Shown here piece after piece: positions 18,531 through 26,778 of a stretch of 64,000 bases of DNA. Under the pieces are notes generated by a model, which made no database searches, was not told where the DNA came from, and worked only from the letters and a program-made list of their open reading frames with translations. The stretch's first letter is position 1, and every line of letters starts with the position of its first letter. The stretch spans positions 62,001-126,000 of the forward strand of contig NZ_JAHBYB010000005.1 of assembly GCF_019636155.1 (NCBI RefSeq), given 5' to 3'. The translations under genes were made by a program, and so were the position numbers. This DNA comes from Brevundimonas sp. (lineage in GTDB: Bacteria; Pseudomonadota; Alphaproteobacteria; Caulobacterales; Caulobacteraceae).

Positions 18531-18553
18531 CAATCTATATCTGTCGTGTATTT
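18531..18553 (-). promoter_or_regulatory. Conserved promoter block of precursor 2
   Basis: Identical 23-bp block to 18202-18224, at the same 69-base distance from its start codon. Here TTGAAAT immediately overlaps the block and, with a 10-base spacer, precedes TATAGATT, which resembles a Caulobacter sigma-73 promoter (TTGAC and GCTANAWC spaced 10-14). Confidence 0.6.
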
Positions 18554-18566
18554 CAACTGCTGCGGC

Positions 18567-19055
18567 TCAGACCTCATCTTCCGGCGGTTTGCCCGCCAGA
18601 CGGTCGCGGCCTGCGTCCAACCAGGATTCTGTCTCTTCGCTCTTGGCGCGGTTTTCCTCTTCCAGCTTGTGGAAGGTCTCGGTGAAGGCCTCGATCAGGG
18701 CGCGGGGATCGAGCGTCAAAAGCCGGTCTCCCATCTTCCGGACGAACTCGCCCAGGGCGATGAGGAAGATCAGCATGAGCTTGCTGTCGGCCGTCTGACG
18801 CGCGAACTCGATCGAGCCGAGCGAAGGGCCGAGCAAGAGCGACCACGGGTCGCAGTTCGTCGCGACGGCGAACCGGTGAACGTAGTCGAGGTTCACCCGG
18901 CCAGCGCCGGCTTCAAAGTATTCGTAGGTGCGAAGCGGCAGGTTCATGGCGGTCGCCACCTGCTGGGCGGTCATGTTTCGGGCACGCCGCACCGTCCGCG
19001 CCGCCAGACCGATCAGCCGTGCATCACTCAACTTTTCTGGTGGATCGGAAAGCAT
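18567..19055 (-). CDS. XRE-family transcriptional regulator
   Basis: A 162-residue protein with an N-terminal helix-turn-helix (about residues 12-65: LIGLAARTVRRARNMTAQQV, MNLPLRTYEYFEAGAGRVN). A helical C-terminal part (LIFLIALGEFVRKMGDRLL, FTETFHKLEEENRAKSEETE) may dimerise or sense a partner. It lies upstream of and in the same direction as the precursor genes, ending 14 bases before the precursor 2 promoter block, so it may read into or regulate the precursors. It is divergent from the GntR gene at 19302. A GATTCGAC inverted repeat just ahead of its start may be its operator. Confidence 0.75.
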   Translation of the reverse strand: MLSDPPEKLSDARLIGLAARTVRRARNMTAQQVATAMNLPLRTYEYFEAGAGRVNLDYVHRFAVATNCDPWSLLLGPSLGSIEFARQTADSKLMLIFLIALGEFVRKMGDRLLTLDPRALIEAFTETFHKLEEENRAKSEETESWLDAGRDRLAGKPPEDEV

Positions 19056-19059
19056 AGGC

Positions 19060-19106
19060 GATTCGACCTTTCACCACTGAAGGTGCTGTGTTGGGTGTGT
19101 CGAATC
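19060..19106. promoter_or_regulatory. GATTCGAC/GTCGAATC inverted repeat, candidate operator
   Basis: GATTCGAC (19060-19067) and its exact reverse complement GTCGAATC (19099-19106) flank 31 bases in the divergent region between the XRE gene (start 19055) and the GntR gene (start 19302). A regulator binding both half-sites could loop the DNA and repress the XRE gene. The assignment rests on symmetry and position only. Confidence 0.4.
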
Positions 19107-19301
19107 AATGCAGGCGTGTGCGACTTTTTTGAATGGTTCCAGAGCGAGACGAAGAACCCGCAAGAAATCGGCGGGGCGCGCGCCAGAGCATGGCGGCCTG
19201 TCCGAAGAAGATTTTCGCAGACGAACTCGCCGGTCTGGGGAACGATGCTTGGGTGGACGATCAGGGGGCGGACCGGGGTCCGAGCAGATCGGAATCTGAA
19301 C

Positions 19302-19952
19302 ATGGCGCGTAATCGCGACCCGTTCACCCAGGCGCTGTCGTCTTTGCGTGAGCGTATTCATTCGGGAGCCCTGGCCGGCGGGTCGCCGGTCATTGTTCAG
19401 GACGAGGCCCGGCGGCTGCGCCTGTCGACCACGCCGATCCGAGAGGCTCTTGCTCGGCTGAGCGGAGAAGGACTGGTCGAGCGTGCGTCGACCGGCGGTT
19501 ATGTCACCCTGCGGCTGGACGCCACCGCAGCCCGTGACCGTTGGGCGATGCATGGCCACTACGTCCGCATCGCCGTCGAGGTGAACCTGCGCGCCCTCGG
19601 AGCCGTGCGTCCGCCGGCGCCCGCTTACGAACACGGTCGTCCCATAGCGGCCGTGAACCGGCTGTTCGCGACCATCGTCTGCAGCGCCGGCAATCAGGCC
19701 TTGTGGGACGGATTTCAGAAGGTGAGCGGACAGCTCGATCTGGTGCGCCGCCATGAGGCGACCCTGTTTGACGATCTCTGTGACGAGGCGATAGGGCTCT
19801 ATACCGCCTACAATGAGGAGGCCGCGCCCGCGTTCGCTGCGACCGTCGGGCGCTACCATGACCGGCGCATCGGAGCGGCTGGCGCACTGGCCGCTCTGGT
19901 CTTCGCCGGCGTCGGGCCTCGGGAAGAGGTGGCGCGAAGTGGGACGGAGTGA
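19302..19952 (+). CDS. GntR-family transcriptional regulator 1
   Basis: A 216-residue regulator with an N-terminal winged helix-turn-helix (TQALSSLRERI, LSTTPIREALARLSGEGLVE at about residues 38-58) and a helical FCD-like effector domain that looks short. ATG 19302 (MARNRDPFTQAL) is taken as start; the open frame runs further upstream but that part is a shadow of the XRE gene. It converges on a second, related GntR gene with only 5 bases between their stops. GntR-type genes are, as I recall, often found beside isopeptidase-type lasso clusters, which supports counting it as part of this cluster. Confidence 0.75.
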   Translation: MARNRDPFTQALSSLRERIHSGALAGGSPVIVQDEARRLRLSTTPIREALARLSGEGLVERASTGGYVTLRLDATAARDRWAMHGHYVRIAVEVNLRALGAVRPPAPAYEHGRPIAAVNRLFATIVCSAGNQALWDGFQKVSGQLDLVRRHEATLFDDLCDEAIGLYTAYNEEAAPAFAATVGRYHDRRIGAAGALAALVFAGVGPREEVARSGTE

Positions 19953-19957
19953 GGGGA

Positions 19958-20560
19958 TCAGGCGGCCTCGATCACCAGGATCGTTGTGCGTGAGCAGCGG
20001 CGCTCGTGATAGGATTCCAGCAGACCCAGGAGCGCCGGGATCCGCCCGTCGACGATCACCTCCACCATGGTCCTTACGGTCGCGCCGTCAGTTTCTTCAT
20101 GGATGCGCTCGGCCTTGAGAACGGCCTTGAGCCGGTCGACGACACGTTGATGGGCCAGCACAAGCGCGGCGTTGGTCGACTGGTTGATGATCGCGTCGAA
20201 AAGGGCCTGAACGCCGTCGAGCGGATCGACCGCAACGGCCGCCTTGCGCAAAGGTGTGAGCCCGCGGGGGTAGAGGGTCAGCGCGGCGTGGAGATAGGCG
20301 AGCTGGAGTTCGAACAGGTCGATGATCTCCGCCGGGCTCAGCGACGGGTAGAAGTAGCCGCGTCCGCGTCTGCGCTCGATGAGCCCTTGTCCCGCGAGAC
20401 AGGCCAGGGCTTCCCGGACCGGCGTGGCGCTCAATCCCACCTCCGCCGCCAGCTCCGTCACCACGATCGGCTCGCCCGGAACAAACCGGCCCGCCTCGGC
20501 GAACCGCTTTAGAGCACCCAGAGCCGCTCCATAGGGGTCTCGTGGTTCGGAAGTCTGCAT
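19958..20560 (-). CDS. GntR-family transcriptional regulator 2
   Basis: A 200-residue GntR-type regulator. The winged helix lies at about residues 14-65 (FVPGEPIVVTELAAEVGLSA, VREALACLAGQGLIERRRGR). A helical effector domain follows (LQLAYLHAALTLYP, LVLAHQRVVDRLKAVLKAER). It faces the first GntR gene tail to tail and resembles it in layout, suggesting an old inverted duplication or two paired regulators. The gene has ATG 20560 as start and an AT-rich region upstream. Its likely targets are the adjacent lasso cluster or itself; this is inference. Confidence 0.75.
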   Translation of the reverse strand: MQTSEPRDPYGAALGALKRFAEAGRFVPGEPIVVTELAAEVGLSATPVREALACLAGQGLIERRRGRGYFYPSLSPAEIIDLFELQLAYLHAALTLYPRGLTPLRKAAVAVDPLDGVQALFDAIINQSTNAALVLAHQRVVDRLKAVLKAERIHEETDGATVRTMVEVIVDGRIPALLGLLESYHERRCSRTTILVIEAA

Positions 20561-20882
20561 GACGCCCTCGACTGAACAATGGGCGGACCGGGAAACGGGG
20601 GGAGGCCGATCCGATTACACAAGTTAGTGCAGATATATTTGATGCAATGCAAGGTTATATTTTGACCGCCAATAGATTGCGTGTGACCCGCAACTTTTTT
20701 GCGGACGATCACCGAACTTCTTGCGTATTGGGAGCTTCGGAGGGCGTCGTTCTACTCCGGTCGTGTGATAGTCTGTCCAGAGACAGCAACTGGGGGGCGA
20801 AGTCGGTCCTGTTCCGCGATATCTGGCGTTCGCGCGGTCGGCCCAATGCCGACCCCCGCCCATTCAAGAGGACCGCGCCCGC
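20561..20882. promoter_or_regulatory. AT-rich intergenic promoter region
   Basis: About 322 bases between the divergent GntR 2 and zinc-ribbon HEPN genes. The stretch 20617-20700 is the most AT-rich part of the neighbourhood. It contains GCAGATATATTTGATG on the plus strand, which resembles the CAGATATAGATTG core of the lasso precursor promoters, and a small CCGCAA/TTGCGG hairpin at 20688-20704. No gene is seen. Confidence 0.4.
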
Positions 20883-21725
20883 ATGACCCAACGTTTCGAG
20901 ACGCAGATCCAGTTCACATGCCCGGATTGCCACGCCCTGGCGGTCACGAGCGCGGAGGTGCCCGAGCCGGACTGGAGCGCAGCCGAAAGCATGTCGGACC
21001 TGAACTCCGAGGGCGAAACCGAGGTCGAATGCCCCCACTGCGAAACCGTCTTTGAGGCCTATGTCGTGAACAGCGCAGGCAGTTGCGAGGTCAGGCTCAA
21101 CGCCCATCCTGAGACGGCGGTTTCGGCGGATGTCGCCTTCTACTCTCCCGAGGAGGATTGGTCCGACTACGCTCTCCCGGAAAACCCGCTCTCAATCTGG
21201 GCGGAGTCGTTCGAGCAGGCGCAGGCCTATCTCGATGCCCACGGCTCGGACGACGGCGGCGCCCTGATCAATCGGATGGTCTTCTCTCAGCACGTTGCGG
21301 CTCTCGAAGCCTTCCTCGGCGACACGCTTCTCAAGGAAGTGCTGGGCGACGAGAAGCGTCTGGGGCGGCTTCTCGCCGGCGACAAGGAACTGGCGAAGGA
21401 AAGGTTCACCCTGGCGGAGATCCAGGAAAATCCCGGCCTGATCCGAGACAGGGTCGGGGCCTATCTGGCCGACATCCGCTACCACAACCTCGCGAAGGTC
21501 GACACGCTGTACCGGATCGCTCTGGAGGTCGAACTCCTCAAGGAGCAAACACAGAGGGAGAAGCTGTTTGTCGCGATTCAGCATCGTCACGACTGCGTCC
21601 ACCGAAACGGCCGCGACAAGAACAACGAGAAGCTGACGGTCTTCACCAAAGCCTATGTGACCGAAACGGCTGAACTCTTTCGGGCCCTGATCGAGAGGGT
21701 CGACCTGGCGCTCTCGCCCTTTTGA
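20883..21725 (+). CDS. Zinc-ribbon HEPN-domain protein
   Basis: A 280-residue protein. Two Cys pairs, C13-x2-C16 (FTCPDC) and C50-x2-C53 (VECPHC), form an N-terminal zinc ribbon. The C-terminal half is helical and carries the R-x4-H motif of catalytic HEPN RNases at about residues 235-240 (RHDCVHRNGRD), preceded by YRIALEVELLKEQTQREKL. HEPN proteins of this type cut RNA in abortive infection or toxin systems, and the zinc ribbon may recognise nucleic acid. It stands alone with its own promoter region and lies beside NACHT and GHKL defence-type genes. Substrate and trigger are unknown. Confidence 0.7.
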   Translation: MTQRFETQIQFTCPDCHALAVTSAEVPEPDWSAAESMSDLNSEGETEVECPHCETVFEAYVVNSAGSCEVRLNAHPETAVSADVAFYSPEEDWSDYALPENPLSIWAESFEQAQAYLDAHGSDDGGALINRMVFSQHVAALEAFLGDTLLKEVLGDEKRLGRLLAGDKELAKERFTLAEIQENPGLIRDRVGAYLADIRYHNLAKVDTLYRIALEVELLKEQTQREKLFVAIQHRHDCVHRNGRDKNNEKLTVFTKAYVTETAELFRALIERVDLALSPF

Positions 21726-21907
21726 GTGACGGCTGGGCGGCGCGCCGCTCCTGTCGGCGGTCCCGGTCCGTCGATCAGGTGCAAACGTTCGGCGCCCACG
21801 TCACCTCACCACGCACCCACGGCCTCGGTCGGCCATTCTCCGATGATCGCGCGTCGCCTGCACAACCGCGCCGCACGACGCCGGGAAGGGCTTCGCGCGA
21901 GCGGAAT

Positions 21908-24340
21908 TCAGGGCCTCCGGATTGGCCGATCCGCTGCGATCGTGCGCGGGTTACGGCGCGCGACAACGATGATGTGCCGCAGGTCGGAAAGCTTATGCAG
22001 AAACCCTTGAATCCGTGGGCGGGATGCCACCGGGATCGTCGAGAGCACGACATCGAGAGGCAGTTCGAGGGGTGGGTAACCCGAGGCTTGTTGAGGGGCG
22101 TGGGTCTTGAGGACGACGCCGTGCGCCTGGCTCGCCGCCCAGGCCCCTTCAAGCAGTCCAAGCCAGTTCATGGACACCACGCGCCCTGTGCGGCCGGCCG
22201 CGATTTCCTTTACCCCCGCGGTCGCAAGCGCACGCATGCGCTCGCCCTCTTCGCCATCGACCGAGAGCCGATCATTCTGCGGCAGCTCTCGGACGTGTCC
22301 CAGGGTTCGTTCGATCAGGACGCCGGCGATCATCGGCTCCAGCGCCTGACGGACAGTGTCTTCAGAGGCGAGAACGCCGTGAGGCTCGAGCAACTGCAGT
22401 GCGAGCGCCAGCTCGGGAACGCGAGCCTGCATCATCGCGGTCCGCAGAGGCGCCAGGTTCGACGGATCGATCTTCAACGATCCGCCGATCAGTCGGATCG
22501 GCAATGTCCAGTAGGTTGAAGGAATGTGCTGGATGAGCGGGGTTGGTCCGCCGAAAGCATCGATCAAAAGGCGGATGTAACTCGGCCGGAGCGAGCCCTG
22601 CGCCGAGACGAAGGTTTCCGCCCAGGCGCGGAGGCGGGGCTGGTTTTCGGGGGTCTGGAGAAACTCCAGAACGCCCTCCTGCGCGAGGGTCCCGTAGAGG
22701 ACATGGTCGCCTGCCTGCGGCGGGCAGCTCAACATCCGGGAGGCCACGAGGAATTCGGCGAACGACCGGTGCGGGAAATAATAGATGTCGCCGGCTTTCC
22801 GCTCCAGGAAGGCCCCGGCGAGATACTCCCGACGCTTGTGTTCGACCTCGTGCGCGTCTCCATCCGGCAAGTCCGCGAGAAGGTCCGATGGAATGACCTC
22901 CGCGACGAAGCTCGTTGCTGCGGCCCGATCTCTCCAAAGCCAAAAGGCGAGTTCGGCCAGGAAACGAAGTCGATCTTTCTCGCCGATGGGGGTGCGGGCG
23001 GGCTTCTCGGCCTCACGGCGCGCCAGCGACTGAAAGAACTCATCATAAAGCGACCAGCGCGACGGGCTTCGGCGCAGTCGGGTCAGATCCTGTTCGCGGT
23101 CCGCCGCCATTTCGGCGAGGATTTTCAGATGGACGGGGCGTCCGAAAACCGCAGGGTCCGCCGCCGCGAGTTCGGACACCTCCTGGCGACGCTTGTCGAC
23201 CCACTCCGCATCCGCACCCCCATCGCCCGAGGTTCCGGCCTGATAGGCCAGAAAGCCGGCGATGAAGAGATCGCGCTCCGCGTCGCTGAAATCGGCGAGG
23301 CGGTACTCCCTGAACTCGGGCCAGCCCGGCAGCTTGCGCCAGCGATCCTGCGCAGGGATGCGCCCTTTCAGTACATAGTGGTGTTCGGCGTCGGTGGTGA
23401 ATGCGGAGGGGCGGCCCAGCAGAACCACCTTCGCCCCCGGTGTGATGAGCTGATTGAACTGACCGACCTGCGCGCGGAACTCCGAGAAGGACATCGCGTG
23501 CTTCATCTCGTCGAAGCCGTCGAGGACGATCAGGAAACGGCCCTTGCTGTTGAAGTCCAGGAAGCGGGTGAAGTTGTATCCCCGGACATTGTGCTGACTC
23601 GTCAGCATCGCGCCGAGGAAGCCCTCCAGATCGCTGTAGCGGGACAGCCCGCCGAGCTTGATCAGGATCGGACGGCGAGCGCTGGGATCCGTCAGAGCCT
23701 GCGCCGCCTGCTGCGTCACGAGGCGTTTGGCGAAACTCGATTTGCCGGCCCCGTAACCGCCGAGGATCGCCAGCGGCGTGGGGTCTTCCGTAGCCAGCCA
23801 TGCCACGACCTCGTCGATCAGACCGACGACCTCGCCTTCGGATTCGGCCATGTCGGCATCATACGCGACCTCGGCGGCTCGGGCCTCGATGTAGAACCGG
23901 CTGAGCCCGCCCTCCTCAAAGGCGGCCGCCATCGCCTGGGTGTGAGGTCGCAGGCCCAGCACCTCGTCTTCCAGCTCCCAGATCGTGCGGTGCCGCATCG
24001 GCGGGCGGGTATCGAGATAGGCCTGTGCGCCGGGAGCCAGACCGTGACGGGAGATGACCAGAAGCTTGGCCGGCCGCACTTCATCCAGAACCGTCTCATA
24101 GTCCGACCAGATTGCTTTGAGGTCGTCCCGATGGAGGGGGCGCGCGTAGTCCTTCGCCTCAAGGATGATCGTCTCGCGGCTTCCGAAGTCGTCTCGCTCG
24201 AAAACGCCGTCGACCTTCTTTCCAGCGATCAGGATCTCGGTGCGGCCGTTTCCGTAGAGACCGCTGAGGTAGTTCGCCGCCTCGTTCCGAAGAGCGGAGC
24301 CCGGGTTCCGGTTCTCATTCTGGATTTCGAACGCCGTCAA
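21908..24340 (-). CDS. PD-(D/E)XK nuclease-NACHT NTPase, putative antiphage protein
   Basis: An 810-residue protein. The N-terminus holds a restriction-type nuclease fold: Asp44 (KKVDGVF) and Glu61-x-Lys63 (IILEAKDYA). A NACHT-type STAND NTPase follows, with Walker A GGYGAGKSS at residues 194-202 and Walker B FLIVLDGFDEM near 269-279. The helical C-terminus probably senses the trigger. In known bacterial NACHT systems, phage sensing activates an N-terminal effector; here that effector would be DNA cleavage. The start is a TTG at 24340 with a GGGGGA ribosome site. It is divergent from the GHKL-nuclease gene, with 204 bases between them, so the two may be a co-regulated pair. Confidence 0.8.
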   Translation of the reverse strand: MTAFEIQNENRNPGSALRNEAANYLSGLYGNGRTEILIAGKKVDGVFERDDFGSRETIILEAKDYARPLHRDDLKAIWSDYETVLDEVRPAKLLVISRHGLAPGAQAYLDTRPPMRHRTIWELEDEVLGLRPHTQAMAAAFEEGGLSRFYIEARAAEVAYDADMAESEGEVVGLIDEVVAWLATEDPTPLAILGGYGAGKSSFAKRLVTQQAAQALTDPSARRPILIKLGGLSRYSDLEGFLGAMLTSQHNVRGYNFTRFLDFNSKGRFLIVLDGFDEMKHAMSFSEFRAQVGQFNQLITPGAKVVLLGRPSAFTTDAEHHYVLKGRIPAQDRWRKLPGWPEFREYRLADFSDAERDLFIAGFLAYQAGTSGDGGADAEWVDKRRQEVSELAAADPAVFGRPVHLKILAEMAADREQDLTRLRRSPSRWSLYDEFFQSLARREAEKPARTPIGEKDRLRFLAELAFWLWRDRAAATSFVAEVIPSDLLADLPDGDAHEVEHKRREYLAGAFLERKAGDIYYFPHRSFAEFLVASRMLSCPPQAGDHVLYGTLAQEGVLEFLQTPENQPRLRAWAETFVSAQGSLRPSYIRLLIDAFGGPTPLIQHIPSTYWTLPIRLIGGSLKIDPSNLAPLRTAMMQARVPELALALQLLEPHGVLASEDTVRQALEPMIAGVLIERTLGHVRELPQNDRLSVDGEEGERMRALATAGVKEIAAGRTGRVVSMNWLGLLEGAWAASQAHGVVLKTHAPQQASGYPPLELPLDVVLSTIPVASRPRIQGFLHKLSDLRHIIVVARRNPRTIAADRPIRRP

Positions 24341-24544
24341 GACTTCCCCCGATCCGCCGGAGTGATTCCAGCGGCTTGAACGAGGGGCGATGATACCCGC
24401 ATTGCGCGAGTGTTCCAGAGTCGTTCGCCTGCGCCAGGTGCGGTCGCGGACGTCTCGTGGAGCGAAGAAAGTCGTCTTGACTTGCCCTCTGGGCGCTGGT
24501 CTGGAGAGGGAAGGGCGACACCTCGAAGACGGGCCGACACGACT

Positions 24545-26668
24545 ATGACGCTCGATATCCGGGGCAGCATCAAGAATACGAAGCTCAGTACGAACCCCTA
24601 TGTTGTGTTCGAGGAACTGATCTCGAATGCCATCGACTCCTACCTGATCCGGAAGGATGCCGAGCCTTCGGCGCCGGCGCTCGATGTCCGTGTGGACGTG
24701 GTGTTCAGGACGAGCGATCTGTTCGGCGAGCTCGAGGTGATGTCGGTGCGCTGTCGCGACAACGGTTGCGGGCTCGGTGACGATCAGCTGAAGGCGTTCC
24801 TCACCAAGGACACGTCATACAAGGACGACCTGCACATCGCCGGGATCGGCAAGTGTAAGGGCGCGGGGCGCATTCAGTATTTCCACTACTTCGGTTCGCT
24901 ATCGATCGAGAGCACGTTCAGGCGGGGCGGGGAGGCGATCCATCGTCGCATGGATTATGCCGAGCCGACCAAGCAGATCGATTTCGAGGACTTCTCGGAA
25001 ACGCCCGGCGCTGAGACGGTTATCGGCACGGCGCTGTCGCTCGGCGCCTTCAAGGAGACGGCGCGGCCGCGCTTCGCGGGGGCGGCCCCCAGCACGCTCT
25101 TCTCCGCTGCAGCGCTGAAGCGTCAGATGCTCATGGCCTTCCTCCAGCGTCTCGTCGGGCTGGATGAACGCCTGGGGGATTTCGGCATCGCCTTTGTGAC
25201 CCGCCATGGCGACGGCGACGCCAACACAGAAGTGCTGAAGCGGGCCGATCTTCCGAAAGTGACCGCGACACGGTCGGTAGAGGTCGAGGAGCGGAATCCG
25301 TCGACGGGCGAGGGGACCGGGGTCCATCAGACCTTCCGGCTCTCGCATTATCAGCTGGACGCCGCCGAGTTCGGCCTGCCCAGGAATGCGATCGCCTTCT
25401 GCGCCAAATCCTCTCCGGTGCAGGACATCACAGGCTATTACCTCCGTACGAAGACCGAGCAGAACAACCCTGTCGGCGGCTTTCACCACATCGTCCTCGT
25501 GGAGAGCGACTTCCTCGACCAACGGGTGAACGAACAGCGCGACGGCTTCGACGACATTCCCGCCGAGATCCCGACCACGGACCTCTTCGCCTCGGACCCC
25601 CTCTCCTACGCCGACATCCATGCCGCCATCGATCCCGTGATCGAGGAGATGGTCGTTCCGGCGGATTGGACGAAGGAGGTCGTGATCAAGGAGCTCACCG
25701 ACCAGTTCGGTGTGAGCGAAGCCATGTTGGCCGACACCTCGACGCGCATCGTCTATGGCGAGCCGGCGCAGTCCGTGGTCGAGCGCGTGCTCAAGAAGTA
25801 CCAGGAGCGGGTCATCGAGGAGACGGCGGAAATCTTCGACTTGAAGGAGGAGATCATCCGCGCCGAACCGGATTCCGAGGAGTTCCGTGCGAAGATCAAC
25901 CAGCTGGCCTGGAAGTACACCTCGTCGCTCAAGAATTTCGACATGGCGAACCTGTCCCAGCTCGTCGTTCGCCGCGCCGCCATCGTGGAAATTCTCGCCC
26001 TGGCCTGCGGCAAGAACCTCGCCATGCAGTCGTTGGCGGATGGTGTCCGCCGCAAGGACGAACGGATCATTCACAGCATTTTCTTCCCGATGCGGCGGGA
26101 CAGCACCGACGTCACCGATCACGACATCTGGCTGCTGAGCGAGGATTACCAGTACTACGACTACATCGCGTCGGATGTTCCGCTGGCCAGTATCGTCTGG
26201 GAGGGGGACGAGACCGTCTTCGAGGACGATATCGATCGCGAGTTCGCCAAGCTGTTGGTCGAGCGTTCCAATGACCATGCCGCGAAACGCCCCGATATCG
26301 CGCTCTTCAGCAAGGAGGGGTCGGCGATCATTGTCGAGTTCAAGGCGCCTGGCGTGTCGATGGACGATCACACCGGCGACCTGCGGGAGTACGCCCATCT
26401 CCTTGCGGCCAAGTCCGGCGGCAAGCTCAACCGTTTCTACTGCTATCTGATCGGCGACACGCTCAACCCGCTGCGGCTCGGCGAGACCTGGACCCAGTTT
26501 CCGACCGGCACGGGCTGGTTTTCCTCAGGTGAGCTCCGCGACCCGGTGGCCAGGCGACAACTGGGCGAGACCTATTCCGAAATCCTCTTCTACGACGACG
26601 TCGTCGCCAGGGCGAAAAAGCGCATCAGGGTCTATCAGGACAAGCTGCAGCTCTCGCTCAAGACTTGA
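24545..26668 (+). CDS. GHKL ATPase with C-terminal PD-(D/E)XK nuclease domain
   Basis: A 707-residue protein. The N-terminal GHKL (Hsp90/MutL/histidine kinase-type) ATPase shows the N box FEELISNAIDSY (Glu24, Asn28, Asp31), the DNGCGL box at about 72-77 and a G-rich lid IGKCKGAGRIQYF at about 101-113. A long middle region follows, and then near residues 583-602 a nuclease-like RPDIALFSKEGSAIIVEFKA (Asp585, Glu599-x-Lys601). ATG 24545 (MTLDIRGS) is taken because it begins the conserved ATPase; the upstream frame is promoter DNA. ATP-gated DNA cleavage is the natural reading. The architecture recalls stand-alone GHKL defence genes, but I cannot match it to a named system. A strong hairpin ends the transcript. 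Confidence 0.75.
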   Translation: MTLDIRGSIKNTKLSTNPYVVFEELISNAIDSYLIRKDAEPSAPALDVRVDVVFRTSDLFGELEVMSVRCRDNGCGLGDDQLKAFLTKDTSYKDDLHIAGIGKCKGAGRIQYFHYFGSLSIESTFRRGGEAIHRRMDYAEPTKQIDFEDFSETPGAETVIGTALSLGAFKETARPRFAGAAPSTLFSAAALKRQMLMAFLQRLVGLDERLGDFGIAFVTRHGDGDANTEVLKRADLPKVTATRSVEVEERNPSTGEGTGVHQTFRLSHYQLDAAEFGLPRNAIAFCAKSSPVQDITGYYLRTKTEQNNPVGGFHHIVLVESDFLDQRVNEQRDGFDDIPAEIPTTDLFASDPLSYADIHAAIDPVIEEMVVPADWTKEVVIKELTDQFGVSEAMLADTSTRIVYGEPAQSVVERVLKKYQERVIEETAEIFDLKEEIIRAEPDSEEFRAKINQLAWKYTSSLKNFDMANLSQLVVRRAAIVEILALACGKNLAMQSLADGVRRKDERIIHSIFFPMRRDSTDVTDHDIWLLSEDYQYYDYIASDVPLASIVWEGDETVFEDDIDREFAKLLVERSNDHAAKRPDIALFSKEGSAIIVEFKAPGVSMDDHTGDLREYAHLLAAKSGGKLNRFYCYLIGDTLNPLRLGETWTQFPTGTGWFSSGELRDPVARRQLGETYSEILFYDDVVARAKKRIRVYQDKLQLSLKT

Positions 26669-26754
26669 ACCCTTGGTGGAGCCGTGACCGATCCGGTCTC
26701 GACGCACGAGGTGGAAGGCGACGGCCTGACCGCTCGGATCGAGGCCCAAAGTAG

Positions 26755-26778
26755 AAGGGCCGCCTCGCGGCGGCCCTT
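26755..26778 (+). terminator. Strong hairpin after GHKL-nuclease gene
   Basis: AAGGGCCGCC (26755-26764) pairs perfectly with GGCGGCCCTT (26769-26778) across a 4-base TCGC loop, 87 bases after the stop codon. The downstream sequence is only moderately T-rich (GTCTGTTT), but the 10-bp stem makes a factor-independent terminator likely. Confidence 0.65.

Larger units (their letters stand above)
18014..18553 (-). repeat. Tandem duplication of a promoter-leader-precursor unit
   Basis: Two units, 18014-18224 and 18343-18553, are each exactly 211 bases from the stop codon to the far edge of the promoter block. They share the 23-bp promoter block, the 69-base leader spacing with a TGGAGGCT ribosome site, 39-codon genes with the same frame length, and a downstream GC hairpin containing TCGCGGCGCTCGTC on the minus strand. 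The genes have diverged mainly in the core tail. Confidence 0.85.

Noticed and set aside
18463-19055. A third lasso precursor upstream of the XRE gene or in its shadow
   Set aside because: No small frame with a Thr at -2 and Gly...Glu/Asp at 7-9 was found outside the two units.
18546-19301. Extended N-terminus of the first GntR gene
   Set aside because: It is antisense to the XRE gene; the winged helix begins at ATG 19302.
23043-23801. 252-codon minus frame within the NACHT gene
   Set aside because: Alternative frame of the same strand; lacks motifs, and the 810-residue frame is continuous.
22526-26398. 617-codon plus frame over the NACHT gene and 499-codon minus frame over the GHKL gene
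   Set aside because: Both are antisense shadows; only the other strands carry Walker, GHKL and nuclease motifs.
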